The translations under genes and the position numbers were made by a program. A stretch of DNA of 64,000 nt from Frigoribacterium sp. Leaf415 (GTDB taxonomy: Bacteria > Actinomycetota > Actinomycetes > Actinomycetales > Microbacteriaceae): positions 177,300 through 241,299 of the forward strand of contig NZ_LMQR01000001.1 of NCBI RefSeq assembly GCF_001424645.1, read 5' to 3'. The notes under the pieces are model-generated. The model saw only the letters and a program-made list of their open reading frames with translations. It had not been told where the DNA came from and made no database searches. Below, one piece after another: positions 54,722 to 63,330 of the stretch (its first letter is position 1; each line of letters starts with the position of its first letter).

Positions 54722-55561
54722 ATGACCACGATCCCCACCATCACCCTGAACAACGGAATCCAGATCCCCCAGCTCGGGTTCGGCGTCTACCAGGTCGACC
54801 CGGCCGAGACGAAGGACGCCACCCTCACCGCGTTCGAGGTCGGCTACCGCCACATCGACACCGCCGAGATGTACGGCAACGAGGCGGGCGTCGGCGAGGC
54901 GATCGCCGAGAGCGGCATCGACCGCAGCGAGATCTTCGTCACCTCGAAGCTCAACAACGGCTTCCACAAGCGTGACGACGCGCTGAAGGCGTTCGACGGC
55001 ACGCTCGACGCCCTCAAGCAGGACTACGTCGACCTGTTCCTCATCCACTGGCCGCTGCCCGGCATCGACGTCGACTACGTCGAGACCTGGAAGGCCCTGG
55101 AAGAGATCCACGCCAGCGGTCGCGCGAAGTCGATCGGCGTCTCGAACTTCCAGCAGCCCCACCTCGAGCGCATCCTCGACGAGGGTTCGGTCGTGCCGGT
55201 CGTCAACCAGATCGAGGTGCACCCGTACCTGACCCAAGACGCGCTGCGTGAGTTCGGCGTCTCGAAGGGCATCCACACCGAGGCGTGGTCGCCCATCGCC
55301 CAGGGCGGCGTGCTGAAGGACGAGACGATCACCGAGATCGCGGAGCGCGTCGGCAAGTCGACCGCCCAGGTCACGCTGCGCTGGCACATCCAGCGAGGCG
55401 ACATCGTCTTCCCCAAGTCGGTCACCCGGTCGCGCGTGGAAGAGAACTTCGACCTGTTCGACTTCGAGCTGACCGACGCCGACGTGGCCGCCATCACCTC
55501 CCTCAACAAGGACGAGCGCACCGGCCCGAACCCGGACGAGTTCAACTACATCCCCAGCTGA
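54722..55561 (+). CDS. aldo/keto reductase, 2,5-diketo-gluconate reductase type
   Basis: The 279-residue enzyme has the AKR5/DkgA-like features. LGFGVYQVDP, VGYRHIDTAEMYGNE contains catalytic Asp and Tyr, FVTSKLNNG contains the Lys, and DLFLIHWPLP contains the His. FPKSVTRSRVEENFDLFDFEL is the NADPH-binding end. ATG at 54722 is chosen over TTG 54710 because MTTIPTITLNNGIQIPQLG is the standard start. It probably reduces small ketones or aldehydes. Confidence 0.92.
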   Translation: MTTIPTITLNNGIQIPQLGFGVYQVDPAETKDATLTAFEVGYRHIDTAEMYGNEAGVGEAIAESGIDRSEIFVTSKLNNGFHKRDDALKAFDGTLDALKQDYVDLFLIHWPLPGIDVDYVETWKALEEIHASGRAKSIGVSNFQQPHLERILDEGSVVPVVNQIEVHPYLTQDALREFGVSKGIHTEAWSPIAQGGVLKDETITEIAERVGKSTAQVTLRWHIQRGDIVFPKSVTRSRVEENFDLFDFELTDADVAAITSLNKDERTGPNPDEFNYIPS

Positions 55562-55607
55562 TCCCCTGATCGGCACGGTGTCGCACTGCGGTGCGACGCC
55601 GAGGCAC

Positions 55608-55652
55608 CGAGGCCGGGCCCGTGCGTCGTGACGACGTGCGGGCCCGGCCTCG
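55608..55652. terminator. strong hairpin terminator after the aldo/keto reductase
   Basis: Arms 55608-55628 and 55632-55652 match at 19 of 21 positions around a TGA loop, starting CGAGGCCGGGCCCG. Confidence 0.75.
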
Positions 55653-55734
55653 TCACGTCGGGCGTCCGGTGGGCGCCTAGTACGATCGACGTTTCCCCAG
55701 ACCACAGCCGACCAGATCCGGAGGGCGTGACACG

Positions 55735-56499
55735 GTGCGACGGATCGTCGGCGTCCTACGCCTGCTCGCGGCCGCCGTCGGCGTCGTCGCCCTCGTCGCC
55801 GACTTCGTCTACGTGCTCGGGTTCAGCACCTTCAGCTCGATCAACTACTTCAGCTACTTCACCCAGCAGAGCAACATGGCGAACGTCGTCGTGCTCGCGA
55901 TCGCGGGGGTCCTGCTGCTGCGCGGGCGCCAGGAACCCGGCTGGTTCGCGGGGGTGCACGCCCTGGTCAGCACCTACGTCATCGTGTCGGGCATCGTGTT
56001 CGGCATCATCGTCGCCGAGTCGGCCAGCCACAACTACCGCATCGAGGTGCCCTGGTCGAGCCAGCTGCTGCACTTCGTGATCCCGACGTTCGTGCTCGTG
56101 GACTGGGTGCTCGGGCCCGACCGGCCGCGGGTGCGCTGGCGGGTGCTGTCGGTCGTGCTCGTCTTCCCGCTCGTGTGGGGCGTGTTCACGATCGTCCGCG
56201 GGGCCGACGTCGGCTGGTACCCGTACTTCTTCCTCGACCCGGCCCAGGTGACCTGGCCGGGCGAGTTCCTGCTCTACAACGGCATCGCGCTGGGCACGAT
56301 CGTCGGCGTGCTCGTCGCACTCGTCGCGCTCAGCCACGTGCGGCCGCACGCACGGGCGCGGCAGGGTGGCGGGGCGGCGTCGACGACGCGGACCGCGCCT
56401 CCTGCCGTCGAGGGACCAGGAGGCGCGGGTCAGGACGTCGGGTCGGCCGTCGGCTCGTCGGTGGGCGCGGGGGACCCGGCGGCCACAAGGTCGAGGTAG
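55735..56499 (+). CDS. Pr6Pr-family integral membrane protein
   Basis: The 254-residue protein has six membrane helices. The family hallmark INYFSYFTQQSNMANVVVLAI is intact, followed by HALVSTYVIVSGIVFGII and LLHFVIPTFVLVDWVLGP. Function is unknown. The last 55 residues are a hydrophilic Gly/Ala/Ser tail encoded across an inverted pair of AGGAGGCGCG words (56391-56404 and 56417-56431). The 3' end overlaps the convergent amine oxidase gene by 70 bases, so this tail may have grown by repeat insertion. Confidence 0.83.
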   Translation: MRRIVGVLRLLAAAVGVVALVADFVYVLGFSTFSSINYFSYFTQQSNMANVVVLAIAGVLLLRGRQEPGWFAGVHALVSTYVIVSGIVFGIIVAESASHNYRIEVPWSSQLLHFVIPTFVLVDWVLGPDRPRVRWRVLSVVLVFPLVWGVFTIVRGADVGWYPYFFLDPAQVTWPGEFLLYNGIALGTIVGVLVALVALSHVRPHARARQGGGAASTTRTAPPAVEGPGGAGQDVGSAVGSSVGAGDPAATRSR

Positions 56500-57950
56500 G
56501 GCGCCAGGCTCTGCATGGCCGCCGCCACCGCCGCGTCGTCGTCGAGGGCGTCGACCTCGGTCGCCGCGTCGCCGCCCGTCAGCGCGACCAGCACGGGGGC
56601 TCCCGTGGCCGGCATCAGGTTGACGAAGAGCCGGTAGGGCGCGTCGTCGTCGAGCACGGCCCAGACCGTGGCCTGGGTGGACCAGAAGGCCTCGTCGAAG
56701 CGCAGCCACAGCACCTCGCGCGTGCCGACGCCGAGGGCCTCGATCGCGTCCGCGTGGGTGGACGGCAGTTCGGGTGAGAACTCGGGGACGCCGGTCTTCA
56801 GCACACCCAGGGGGATCGTCGACACGGCGCGGTCGACCGAGAGCGACTCGCCCGTGGCGAGCCTCAGCCCCACGCCCTGGTCGCCGTACTGCACACGGAC
56901 GACGTTGCTGTCGCGGAGGACGTCCAGGCCGTCGAGCAGGCCCGCGACGAAGCCCGACAGGCCACCCGTCACCACGGAGGCGCCGGTGGGCAGCAGGTCG
57001 CGCGCGGGGTCGTCGCCGAGGGTGGAGGCGGCGAGGTCGTCGGCCTCGGCGCCCCAGCGAGCCGGGAGGAGGTCGTCGAGCACGAGGGCGAGGCGGTCGG
57101 CGTCCGAGACGCCGTCGGGTCCGGGCAGGGCCGAGGCCTGGTCGGCCCCGGACCCGGCGAGGGCGTCGGCGACACTCGTGCCGGAGTCGGCGTCGGTCGT
57201 GGTGGAACGAGCGTCGGCCCAGGACGCGGCGTGGCCGAGACGGTCGGCGACGTCGCCGAGCGAGTCGACCGCGCCGTCGGACGTCCGCACCTCGACGCTG
57301 TCGTCGAGCGGTCGGGTCCGGACGCGGGCGAGGGCGAGTGCGGCCTGGAGGGCCACCGACTCGGGGCCCTCGAGCAGACCGACGCCGAGCTCGACCGGGT
57401 AGGGCCAGTCGTCGTCGTGCACGCTGTGCACCCGGCCGCCGACCCGTCCGCGGGCCTCGACGACGACGACGTCGTAGCCGCGCTCGACCAGGGAACGCGC
57501 CGCGGTCGCCCCCGCGATGCCGGCGCCGATCACGGCGATGCGCTCGTCGGCCCCGGCGACCTCGGCGACCTGTGCCGCGACGTCGAAGCCCGACTGGCGG
57601 GCACCGTAGACCGTGCCGCCCATCGTCGAGGCGACGGCCTCACCGGCGAAGAAGAGGCGGTCGTCGAGCGGGGTGCCGAGCAACCGGCGGTCGGCGTCGG
57701 ACGTGCCGGGGGTGAGGTGGCTCGTTGCCCCGAGCGAGTAAGGGTCGTCGGTCCACGAGCTGCGGCGGAAGGCGGCGGGGACGACCGTGCCGGACTCGGT
57801 CGGCGTCGGCGTCGGGGTGGGGGTCGGCGTGTTGGCGGACGGGGTGGGGCTGGCCGTCGGCGCGGGGGACCCGGTCGTGCAGGCGGACAGCACGAGGATC
57901 GCGGCCCCCGAGACCGATCCCGTCAAGAACGCTCGCCGACTGATGCCCAT
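56430..57950 (-). CDS. flavin amine oxidase-like protein with circularly permuted motif order
   Basis: The 506-residue protein opens with a Tat-type lipoprotein signal (MGISRRAFLTG, lipobox LSAC with Cys24) and a Thr-Pro linker. Next comes DDRLFFAGEAVASTMGGTVYGARQSG (about 97-121), the segment that normally closes amine oxidases. Only then follows the FAD Rossmann motif AVIGAGIAGATAARSL (139-154) with VVVVEARGRVGGRVHS. The chain ends at AAMQSLAPYLDL, just where a standard enzyme would enter WTDDPYS-FAGE. A circular permutation is the simplest reading. Substrate is unknown. Confidence 0.8.
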   Translation of the reverse strand: MGISRRAFLTGSVSGAAILVLSACTTGSPAPTASPTPSANTPTPTPTPTPTESGTVVPAAFRRSSWTDDPYSLGATSHLTPGTSDADRRLLGTPLDDRLFFAGEAVASTMGGTVYGARQSGFDVAAQVAEVAGADERIAVIGAGIAGATAARSLVERGYDVVVVEARGRVGGRVHSVHDDDWPYPVELGVGLLEGPESVALQAALALARVRTRPLDDSVEVRTSDGAVDSLGDVADRLGHAASWADARSTTTDADSGTSVADALAGSGADQASALPGPDGVSDADRLALVLDDLLPARWGAEADDLAASTLGDDPARDLLPTGASVVTGGLSGFVAGLLDGLDVLRDSNVVRVQYGDQGVGLRLATGESLSVDRAVSTIPLGVLKTGVPEFSPELPSTHADAIEALGVGTREVLWLRFDEAFWSTQATVWAVLDDDAPYRLFVNLMPATGAPVLVALTGGDAATEVDALDDDAAVAAAMQSLAPYLDLVAAGSPAPTDEPTADPTS

Positions 57951-58092
57951 GGTGCGTACATTCTCGCAGCCGCCGCGCACGGGCGCGCGCCGGGGGTCGT
58001 CCCGGGGCGCCCTGCGTTCTGGCGCCGCGCCTCCCGGGGTGTCATGTGTTCTGGTGCCGCGCCTCCTGGTCGACGACCCGGGCGGGGCGGGG

Positions 58093-58890
58093 TCAGGCGT
58101 CGACGGTCTCGAGGAAGGTGCGCAGCAGGTCGGTCACCTGGTCGACGGGCAGGAGCGACGAGGCGTGGTCCTGGCCGACGAGCGAGTAGAAGACGGCGGC
58201 GGGCATGCGGCGGGCGGCCTCTTGCGACTCGCGGTGGCGGTCGACGTCGCGCGTGCCGGCCAGCAGCAGCGTGGGGACCTCGACCGAGTCGAGCTGGGGG
58301 ATCGTGAGGCCGCCACCCGTCTCGGCCGCGGTGAAGAAGGCGGCCAGGGCGATCGGATCGTCCTGCATGAAGGCCAGACGGGTCTCGGGGTCGATCGGAC
58401 GGCCGATCGTCTCGCCCCAGCGATCGACGAAGCGGGCCATGCCGCCCGTCGTCAGGGCGTCGTGCCAGTCGGGCGTGAAGGTCGCGCCGATGTTGCCGTT
58501 CATCGGGGCCCAGCTGCCACCGATCGTGGTCAGTGTGCGGAGGCGCTCGGGCTCGTGCGCCGCGATCGACAGCCCGATGCGGGCGCCGAACGAGTAACCG
58601 ACGTAGTGCGCGGGCTCGAGGCCGGTCGCGTCCAGCACGGCACCGACGTCACCGCGGTGCAGGTCCATCGCGTACGACTCGGAGTCGTGGGGCTTGCCGC
58701 TCTTGCCGTGGCCGCGCATGTCGAGGGCGACCACCGTGAAGTCGCGCTGCAGGTCGCGCAGGTAGCCGAGGCCCCGCCAGGTGCCGCGCGAGAGGCCCGA
58801 GCCGTGCACGAGCAGCAGGGGCGGGCCCTCGCCGTCCACCTCGTAGGCGATCTCGGTGCCGTCGACGGGGTTCGGGGTGGTCGCACGCAT
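58093..58890 (-). CDS. alpha/beta hydrolase
   Basis: The 265-residue protein has the classic fold: LLLVHGSGLSRGTW at the oxyanion region, VVALDMRGHGKSGKP, the nucleophile elbow HYVGYSFGARIGLSI (Ser in GYSFGA), LLLAGTRDVDRH with the Asp and GQDHASSLL with the His. It is a cytoplasmic esterase or similar hydrolase with unknown substrate. ATG at 58890 lies close behind a CAGACT -10-like hexamer, so its message may be leaderless. Confidence 0.9.
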   Translation of the reverse strand: MRATTPNPVDGTEIAYEVDGEGPPLLLVHGSGLSRGTWRGLGYLRDLQRDFTVVALDMRGHGKSGKPHDSESYAMDLHRGDVGAVLDATGLEPAHYVGYSFGARIGLSIAAHEPERLRTLTTIGGSWAPMNGNIGATFTPDWHDALTTGGMARFVDRWGETIGRPIDPETRLAFMQDDPIALAAFFTAAETGGGLTIPQLDSVEVPTLLLAGTRDVDRHRESQEAARRMPAAVFYSLVGQDHASSLLPVDQVTDLLRTFLETVDA

Positions 58891-59240
58891 CCCGACAGTC
58901 TGGCAGCGCCGTGCACCTCGTGCAGGTTGTGGTCGTAGTGCTCGCTGCGCTCGTTCTGCTCGTTCTGCGCGCTGCGTGCGCTGCGTGCGCTGCGTACGTT
59001 CTGCGCGCTGCGTTGGGTGTCGGCAACTCCTCCTCGACGCCGCCTGTGCCTGCCGAGAGCGACACCGCCGACCCTGGCGGCATCGCGGCACAGGAGTTGC
59101 CGACCCGGTCGGTGCCGTGCGGGCAGGTCCGGCGTCGTGCCCGATGGAGCCGTCCGGGTGGCCGGGGCTCTCGGCTCGGCGGAGGGGCCGCGGCTGCGCA
59201 GGCCCGGTCCTCCGGCGGGGGAGGGGAGGAGGCTGGGCGC
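58891..59240. repeat. gene-free region with short tandem repeats and one REPIN-like element
   Basis: CTGCGTGCG- and CTCGTTCTG-type units repeat between about 58936 and 59014. An inverted element follows at 59016-59106, left end GGTGTCGGCAACTCC and right end GGAGTTGCCGACCC. The last 130 bases lead to the nnrE start with GGGGAGGAGG about ten bases before the ATG. No gene is supported. Confidence 0.7.
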
Positions 59241-60056
59241 ATGGTCGAGGCATGGACGGCGGCGCAGATCCGTGAGGCGGAGCGCCCGCACCTGGAGTCG
59301 GGGGAACCTCTGATGCGGCGAGCTGCCGACGGACTCGCGGACGTCGTGCGCGACATGGTGCGCGCCTCCTCACGTTCTCGGGACGGTCGTGCGGGTCGGG
59401 TCCTGCTGCTCGTCGGCAGCGGCAACAACGGGGGTGACACGCTCTACGCCGGGGAGTCGCTCGCCCGCGAACTCGTGCCGCAGGGCGGCGCGGTGACCGT
59501 GGTGCCGGTGGGGTCGCGGATGCACGAGGCCGCCCTGGCCGCGGCGCTCGCGGCAGGGGTCGTCCTCGACGACGTCGAAGCGTGGTGCGATCCCGCGGTC
59601 GTGGCGGCAGCTCTGCCCGGGTACGACGTGGTGCTCGACGGGCTGGTGGGGACGGGGTCGAACGGTGTGGGGCTGAGGGGGGACGCGCTGCGCGTGGTCC
59701 GGGCGGTGCTGCCGGTGGTCGCGGGTGCGACGCGGGGTGCGGCTCCGGTGCCGGGGACGGTCGCAGGCACGGATGCGGGGTCGCACCCGGGCGGAGGTGC
59801 AGCCTCGGCGGGCGCTCCTTCGGCGCCTACGCCTCGCGTGGTCGCCGTCGACGTCCCGAGCGGCATCGGAGTGGACGACGGGGCGCTCCCCGATCCGGCC
59901 TTCGTGCTGCCGGCGGACGTCACCGTCACGTTCGGTGGCCACAAGGTCGGGCTGCTCGTGAGCCCGGGCGCGGAGCGGGCCGGGCGCATCGTGCTCGTCG
60001 ACATCGGCATCGGCGCCGACCTCGCGCGCATGCCTCCCGCGGTCTCGATCTCCTGA
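59241..60056 (+). CDS. nnrE: NAD(P)H-hydrate epimerase
   Basis: The 271-residue protein is a YjeF_N domain. AWTAAQIREAERPHLESG is the start, VLLLVGSGNNGGDTLYAGESLA is the nucleotide-binding signature, VVLDGLVGTGSNGVGLRG carries the catalytic Asp region, and VVAVDVPSGIGVDDG and VTVTFGGHKVGLLVSPG follow. It epimerises damaged NAD(P)HX for repair. The ADP-dependent dehydratase domain usually fused behind it is missing; the chain stops after DIGIGADL. CGCGCCTCCT at 59361-59370 lies in-frame as RASS. Confidence 0.9.
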   Translation: MVEAWTAAQIREAERPHLESGEPLMRRAADGLADVVRDMVRASSRSRDGRAGRVLLLVGSGNNGGDTLYAGESLARELVPQGGAVTVVPVGSRMHEAALAAALAAGVVLDDVEAWCDPAVVAAALPGYDVVLDGLVGTGSNGVGLRGDALRVVRAVLPVVAGATRGAAPVPGTVAGTDAGSHPGGGAASAGAPSAPTPRVVAVDVPSGIGVDDGALPDPAFVLPADVTVTFGGHKVGLLVSPGAERAGRIVLVDIGIGADLARMPPAVSIS

Positions 60057-60674
60057 TCTCCGTCCCGTCCCGTCCCGTCCCGTCCCGTCCCCGTCCCCCT
60101 CCCGTCCCCATCCCTGTCCCGTCCCTGTCCCGTCCCGTCCCGTCCCGTCCCGTCCCGTCCCGTCCTGTCTCTTACCCGTCCCGTCCCGTCTCGTCCCGCC
60201 CCGCCCTCTCTCTTCCCGTCCCGTCTCTTCCCGTCCCGTCCCATCTCGTCCCGCCCCGCGCCTCCCGCCCCGCCCTGTCCGCCCCGCCCTGCCCCGCCTC
60301 CGGCTCGTCGTCCCGTGCATCCTGCACACCGCCGCCGCCACCCTCCGGCCCCGGGTGGCAACTCCTGTCTGTCGCTGCCGGGACGAAGTCACGTCGCTGC
60401 CTGGCTACGAAGCACGAGCCCGATGCAGGAGTTCCCGACACAGCACCAGCTGCGTGGGCAACTCCTGTCCCAGGGCAGTGCCGACCTGCCGGAACCTGGG
60501 CACCGCGCTCGGGCTCGGCAGGCGGCAGGAGTTCGCGACGACCGGGCGGCCTCGGCTGGAGAAAGTCGCGATCGGTCGAAGACGGCTCGTCCCCAACGGG
60601 CTGGACCCGCCGTCAGTCCCCGGCACGAGGCACCCGAACGAGACGGTGACCGAGACTCGGACACGCTCGTGGAC
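60057..60674. repeat. CCGTC pentamer array followed by two REPIN-like elements
   Basis: Starting five bases after the nnrE stop, CCCGT/CCGTC units repeat with few interruptions from 60061 to about 60250 and are strongly C-rich on the plus strand. Two inverted elements follow: 60353-60439 (GGGTGGCAACTCCTG to GCAGGAGTTCCCGAC) and 60454-60539 (GTGGGCAACTCCTG to GGCAGGAGTTCGCGAC). The remainder leads to the next gene. No protein is supported. Confidence 0.75.
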
Positions 60675-61640
60675 ATGACCACCATCGCCGAACTGGTCTC
60701 GTCCGCCGGAGGGCTACTCCACAAACGCGACCTGGTCGCCCACGGGGCGACGGACCGACATCTCACCGCCGCCGTTCGATCCCGCAGCGTGAGCAGACCT
60801 CGGCGGGGGTGGTACTCCACGTGGCCGACCCACGACCCCCGCTACATCGCTGTGGCCGTCGGTGGCCGGCTCACGGGTGCATCCGCCCTCCACCTGCTCG
60901 GCGCGTGGTCGTGGTCGGCGCGCCGACCACCAGTCACGGTGTCGGTGCCCGAGACGGCCTCGCGCCTCCGGAGGCGTCGAGGGGTCCGAGTCGTGTGGGA
61001 CCCTGTCGAGCTGAGCGGCCGGGGTTCGACATGGGCGGTCGATCCTCGCGACGCCCTGGCTCGGGCAGTCGTCGAGGCGCGAACTTTCGAAGACGCGGTG
61101 ATCCTCGTCGACTGGGCGAGGGATGAGGGCATCGTCCACGACGATGACGACGCCGCCGAGGTGCTGTCCCGGAAGAGGGCGGACGCTGCCGGCCTCGTCG
61201 CATGGAGCGAAGGAGGCGCGGAGAGCATCCTCGAGAGCGCCGCCGGAACGAGACTTCGGCGCGCAGGACGCCATGTCGTGCGTCAGGTTCCCATCGAGGG
61301 GACGAGCAAGATCATCGACATGGTGGTCGACGGGATCATCGGCTTCGAGACCGACGGACGAGCACACCACGAGCGGCGCTTCCACGAGGATCGGGTCAAG
61401 GACGCCGACATCGCCCGTGACGGTCGGGTCCCGTTCCGGGCGAGCGCCGATATGGTGCGGGACAGGTGGCGGTCGACGGCCGAGGCGATCGACGCACTGG
61501 TCCACACTGCCGGCGGTCCGCGACCGGTCGAGGATGCCGGCAACTCCTCATTGCCGCGGGTGCTCGGGCCCCGGGGCCGCAGACTCTGGCGGCTGGCGGT
61601 TCCTCGAAGGCTCACCGGTCAGGAATTGCCGACGGGGTGA
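60675..61640 (+). CDS. AbiEi-like N-terminus with Vsr/DUF559-like nuclease domain
   Basis: The 321-residue protein starts with an AbiEi-type winged-helix antitoxin-like segment (TTIAELVSSAGGLLHKRDLVAHG, then RRGWYST). A middle region follows, then a Vsr/DUF559-like restriction fold (ESAAGTRLRRAGRHVVRQVP, KIIDMVVDGIIGFETDG, RVKDADIARDGRVPFRASADMV) with the expected Glu, Asp and Glu-x-Asp residues. Such orphan proteins are common in actinobacteria, and roles in DNA defence are suspected. The last 30 residues are encoded by a REPIN-like element (61536-61634), so the native C-terminus was probably replaced. GTG 60669 is an alternative start. Confidence 0.78.
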   Translation: MTTIAELVSSAGGLLHKRDLVAHGATDRHLTAAVRSRSVSRPRRGWYSTWPTHDPRYIAVAVGGRLTGASALHLLGAWSWSARRPPVTVSVPETASRLRRRRGVRVVWDPVELSGRGSTWAVDPRDALARAVVEARTFEDAVILVDWARDEGIVHDDDDAAEVLSRKRADAAGLVAWSEGGAESILESAAGTRLRRAGRHVVRQVPIEGTSKIIDMVVDGIIGFETDGRAHHERRFHEDRVKDADIARDGRVPFRASADMVRDRWRSTAEAIDALVHTAGGPRPVEDAGNSSLPRVLGPRGRRLWRLAVPRRLTGQELPTG

Positions 61641-61674
61641 TCTGGAGGGCAGCCGGCCCCGCCCCGCCCGCCAT

Positions 61675-61842
61675 GCCCGGCCCGGCCCGGCCCGGCCCGG
61701 CCCGGCCCAGCCCGGCTCGGCCCAGCCCGGCCCGGCCCGGCCCGGCCCGGCCCGGCCCAGCCCGGCCCAGCCCGGCCCGGCCCGGCCCGGCCCAGCCCGG
61801 CCCAGCCCAGCCCGGCCCAGCCCGGCCCGGCCCAGCCCGGCC
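61675..61842. repeat. CCCGG/CCCAG pentamer array between convergent genes
   Basis: About 33 five-base units, CCCGG with scattered CCCAG and one CTCGG, run without a break in phase. The array fills almost the whole space between the stops at 61640 and 61846. Confidence 0.85.
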
Positions 61843-61845
61843 ACG

Positions 61846-63330
61846 TCAGCGCCGCGGCGACTCCTTCGACGAAGGGACGACCGAGAGGGGCGTGGTGATC
61901 GTCTCGAGCGACTTGCGAGCCGCGTCGACGCCGAAGATCAGCGCGATGACACCGCCGACCAACATGACGCCGGCGCCCAGGAAGTACCCACCGGTCAAGG
62001 GCCCTCGGTCGCTGCCGTCGCCGATGAGGGCGCCGTAAAGGCTGGGAGCCACGGCACCGACGATCTGGCCGAGCGCGAAGAAGTACCCGATCACCTGGCT
62101 CCTGAGTTCGAGCGGGAAGATCTCGCTCACCGTCAGGTACGCCGACGACGCCCCCGCCGAGGCGAAGAAGAACGAGACGCTCCAGAACGCGGTCTGCGTC
62201 GCGGCGTTCAGCACGTCCGCCTGGAAGAGGATCGCCGACACGGCCAGCACGGCGGCCGACACGGCGTACGTCAGGAAGATCATCTGACGCCGACCCCAGC
62301 TGTCGAACAGCGGGCCCAGCACGAGCGGTCCGAGCAGGTTGCCCACGGCGAAGATCAGGAAGAAGTACTGCGTGCTGCTGGGGCTCGTGCCGTAGAAGTT
62401 CTGCAGCACGAGCGCGTAGGTGAAGAAGATCGCGTTGTACAGGAACGACTGCGTGATCATCATCGCGGCGCCGACGAAGGTGCGCTTCGGGTAGTCGTGT
62501 ACCAGGGTCCGGATGATGGTCCCGAACCCGATCCGCCCTGCGGCGACCACCTCGATGGCCTGGTCGTCCGACACGGGCTCGAGGTGGTCCGTGCCCTTGT
62601 CGCGTTCGACCCGGGCCTCGATGTCGTCGACGGTCGCCTCGGCCTCTTTCTCGCGTCCGTGCGTCATCAGCCACCGCGGGCTCTCGGGGATGTGGCGGCG
62701 CAGGTAGATGATCGCGAGCCCGAGCACCGGGCCGATGAAGAACCCGATGCGCCAGCCGACGTTCTCGGCGAACAGGTCGGGGTTCAGCAGGAAGATGTTG
62801 GCCGTCGCCCCGAGGGCCGCGCCGCCCCAGTACGTCCCGTTGATGGCGATGTCGACTCGGCCCCGGTACTTCGACGGGATGAGCTCGTCGATCGCCGAGT
62901 TGATGGCGGCGTACTCCCCGCCGATGCCCGCCCCGGCGAAGAACCGGAACACGGCCAGGAAGACGAAGTTCGGCGACAGGCCGGCGATGGCGCTCGCCAC
63001 GAGGTAGATCGCCAGGGTCAGGATGAACAGCTTCTTTCGCCCGAGGCTGTCGGCCATGCGTCCGAAGATCAAGGCCCCGAAGACCTGGCCGACGAGGTAG
63101 ATCGTGCCCAGCAGACCGACCTCGGCCGCGGTGAGCCCCAGGTCGGCCTGGAACCCCGCCGACGCGACGATCTGGATCTCGAGCCCGTCGAGCACCCACG
63201 AGAACCCCAGGCCCACGACGATCGACCAGTGGAACCTCGTCCACGGCAGACGGTCCATCCGGGCCGGGACGAGGCTGCGGGTGCCTCCACCCGAGGCGCC
63301 GCTCGACGAGGTGGTGGGTGAGCTGGTCAT
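61846..63330 (-). CDS. MFS metabolite:H+ symporter
   Basis: The 494-residue protein has twelve membrane helices. The A-motif loop is FGRMADSLGRKKLF, and GAGIGGEYAAINSAIDELIPSKYRGR in helix 4-5 is the signature of the sugar/metabolite symporter group. The central loop (HGREKEAEATVDDIEARVERD) is cytoplasmic and RRHIPESPRWL is the conserved PESPR motif. It probably imports a carboxylate or sugar-like solute. GGGAGG precedes the ATG at 63330. The longer upstream frame is low-complexity and was not used. Confidence 0.88.
   Translation of the reverse strand: MTSSPTTSSSGASGGGTRSLVPARMDRLPWTRFHWSIVVGLGFSWVLDGLEIQIVASAGFQADLGLTAAEVGLLGTIYLVGQVFGALIFGRMADSLGRKKLFILTLAIYLVASAIAGLSPNFVFLAVFRFFAGAGIGGEYAAINSAIDELIPSKYRGRVDIAINGTYWGGAALGATANIFLLNPDLFAENVGWRIGFFIGPVLGLAIIYLRRHIPESPRWLMTHGREKEAEATVDDIEARVERDKGTDHLEPVSDDQAIEVVAAGRIGFGTIIRTLVHDYPKRTFVGAAMMITQSFLYNAIFFTYALVLQNFYGTSPSSTQYFFLIFAVGNLLGPLVLGPLFDSWGRRQMIFLTYAVSAAVLAVSAILFQADVLNAATQTAFWSVSFFFASAGASSAYLTVSEIFPLELRSQVIGYFFALGQIVGAVAPSLYGALIGDGSDRGPLTGGYFLGAGVMLVGGVIALIFGVDAARKSLETITTPLSVVPSSKESPRR

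Noticed and set aside
61675..61842. Assembly artefact instead of a genuine pentamer array
   Set aside because: The array contains scattered CCCAG variants and other loci show comparable arrays, so a true repeat is more likely, though exact length may be uncertain.
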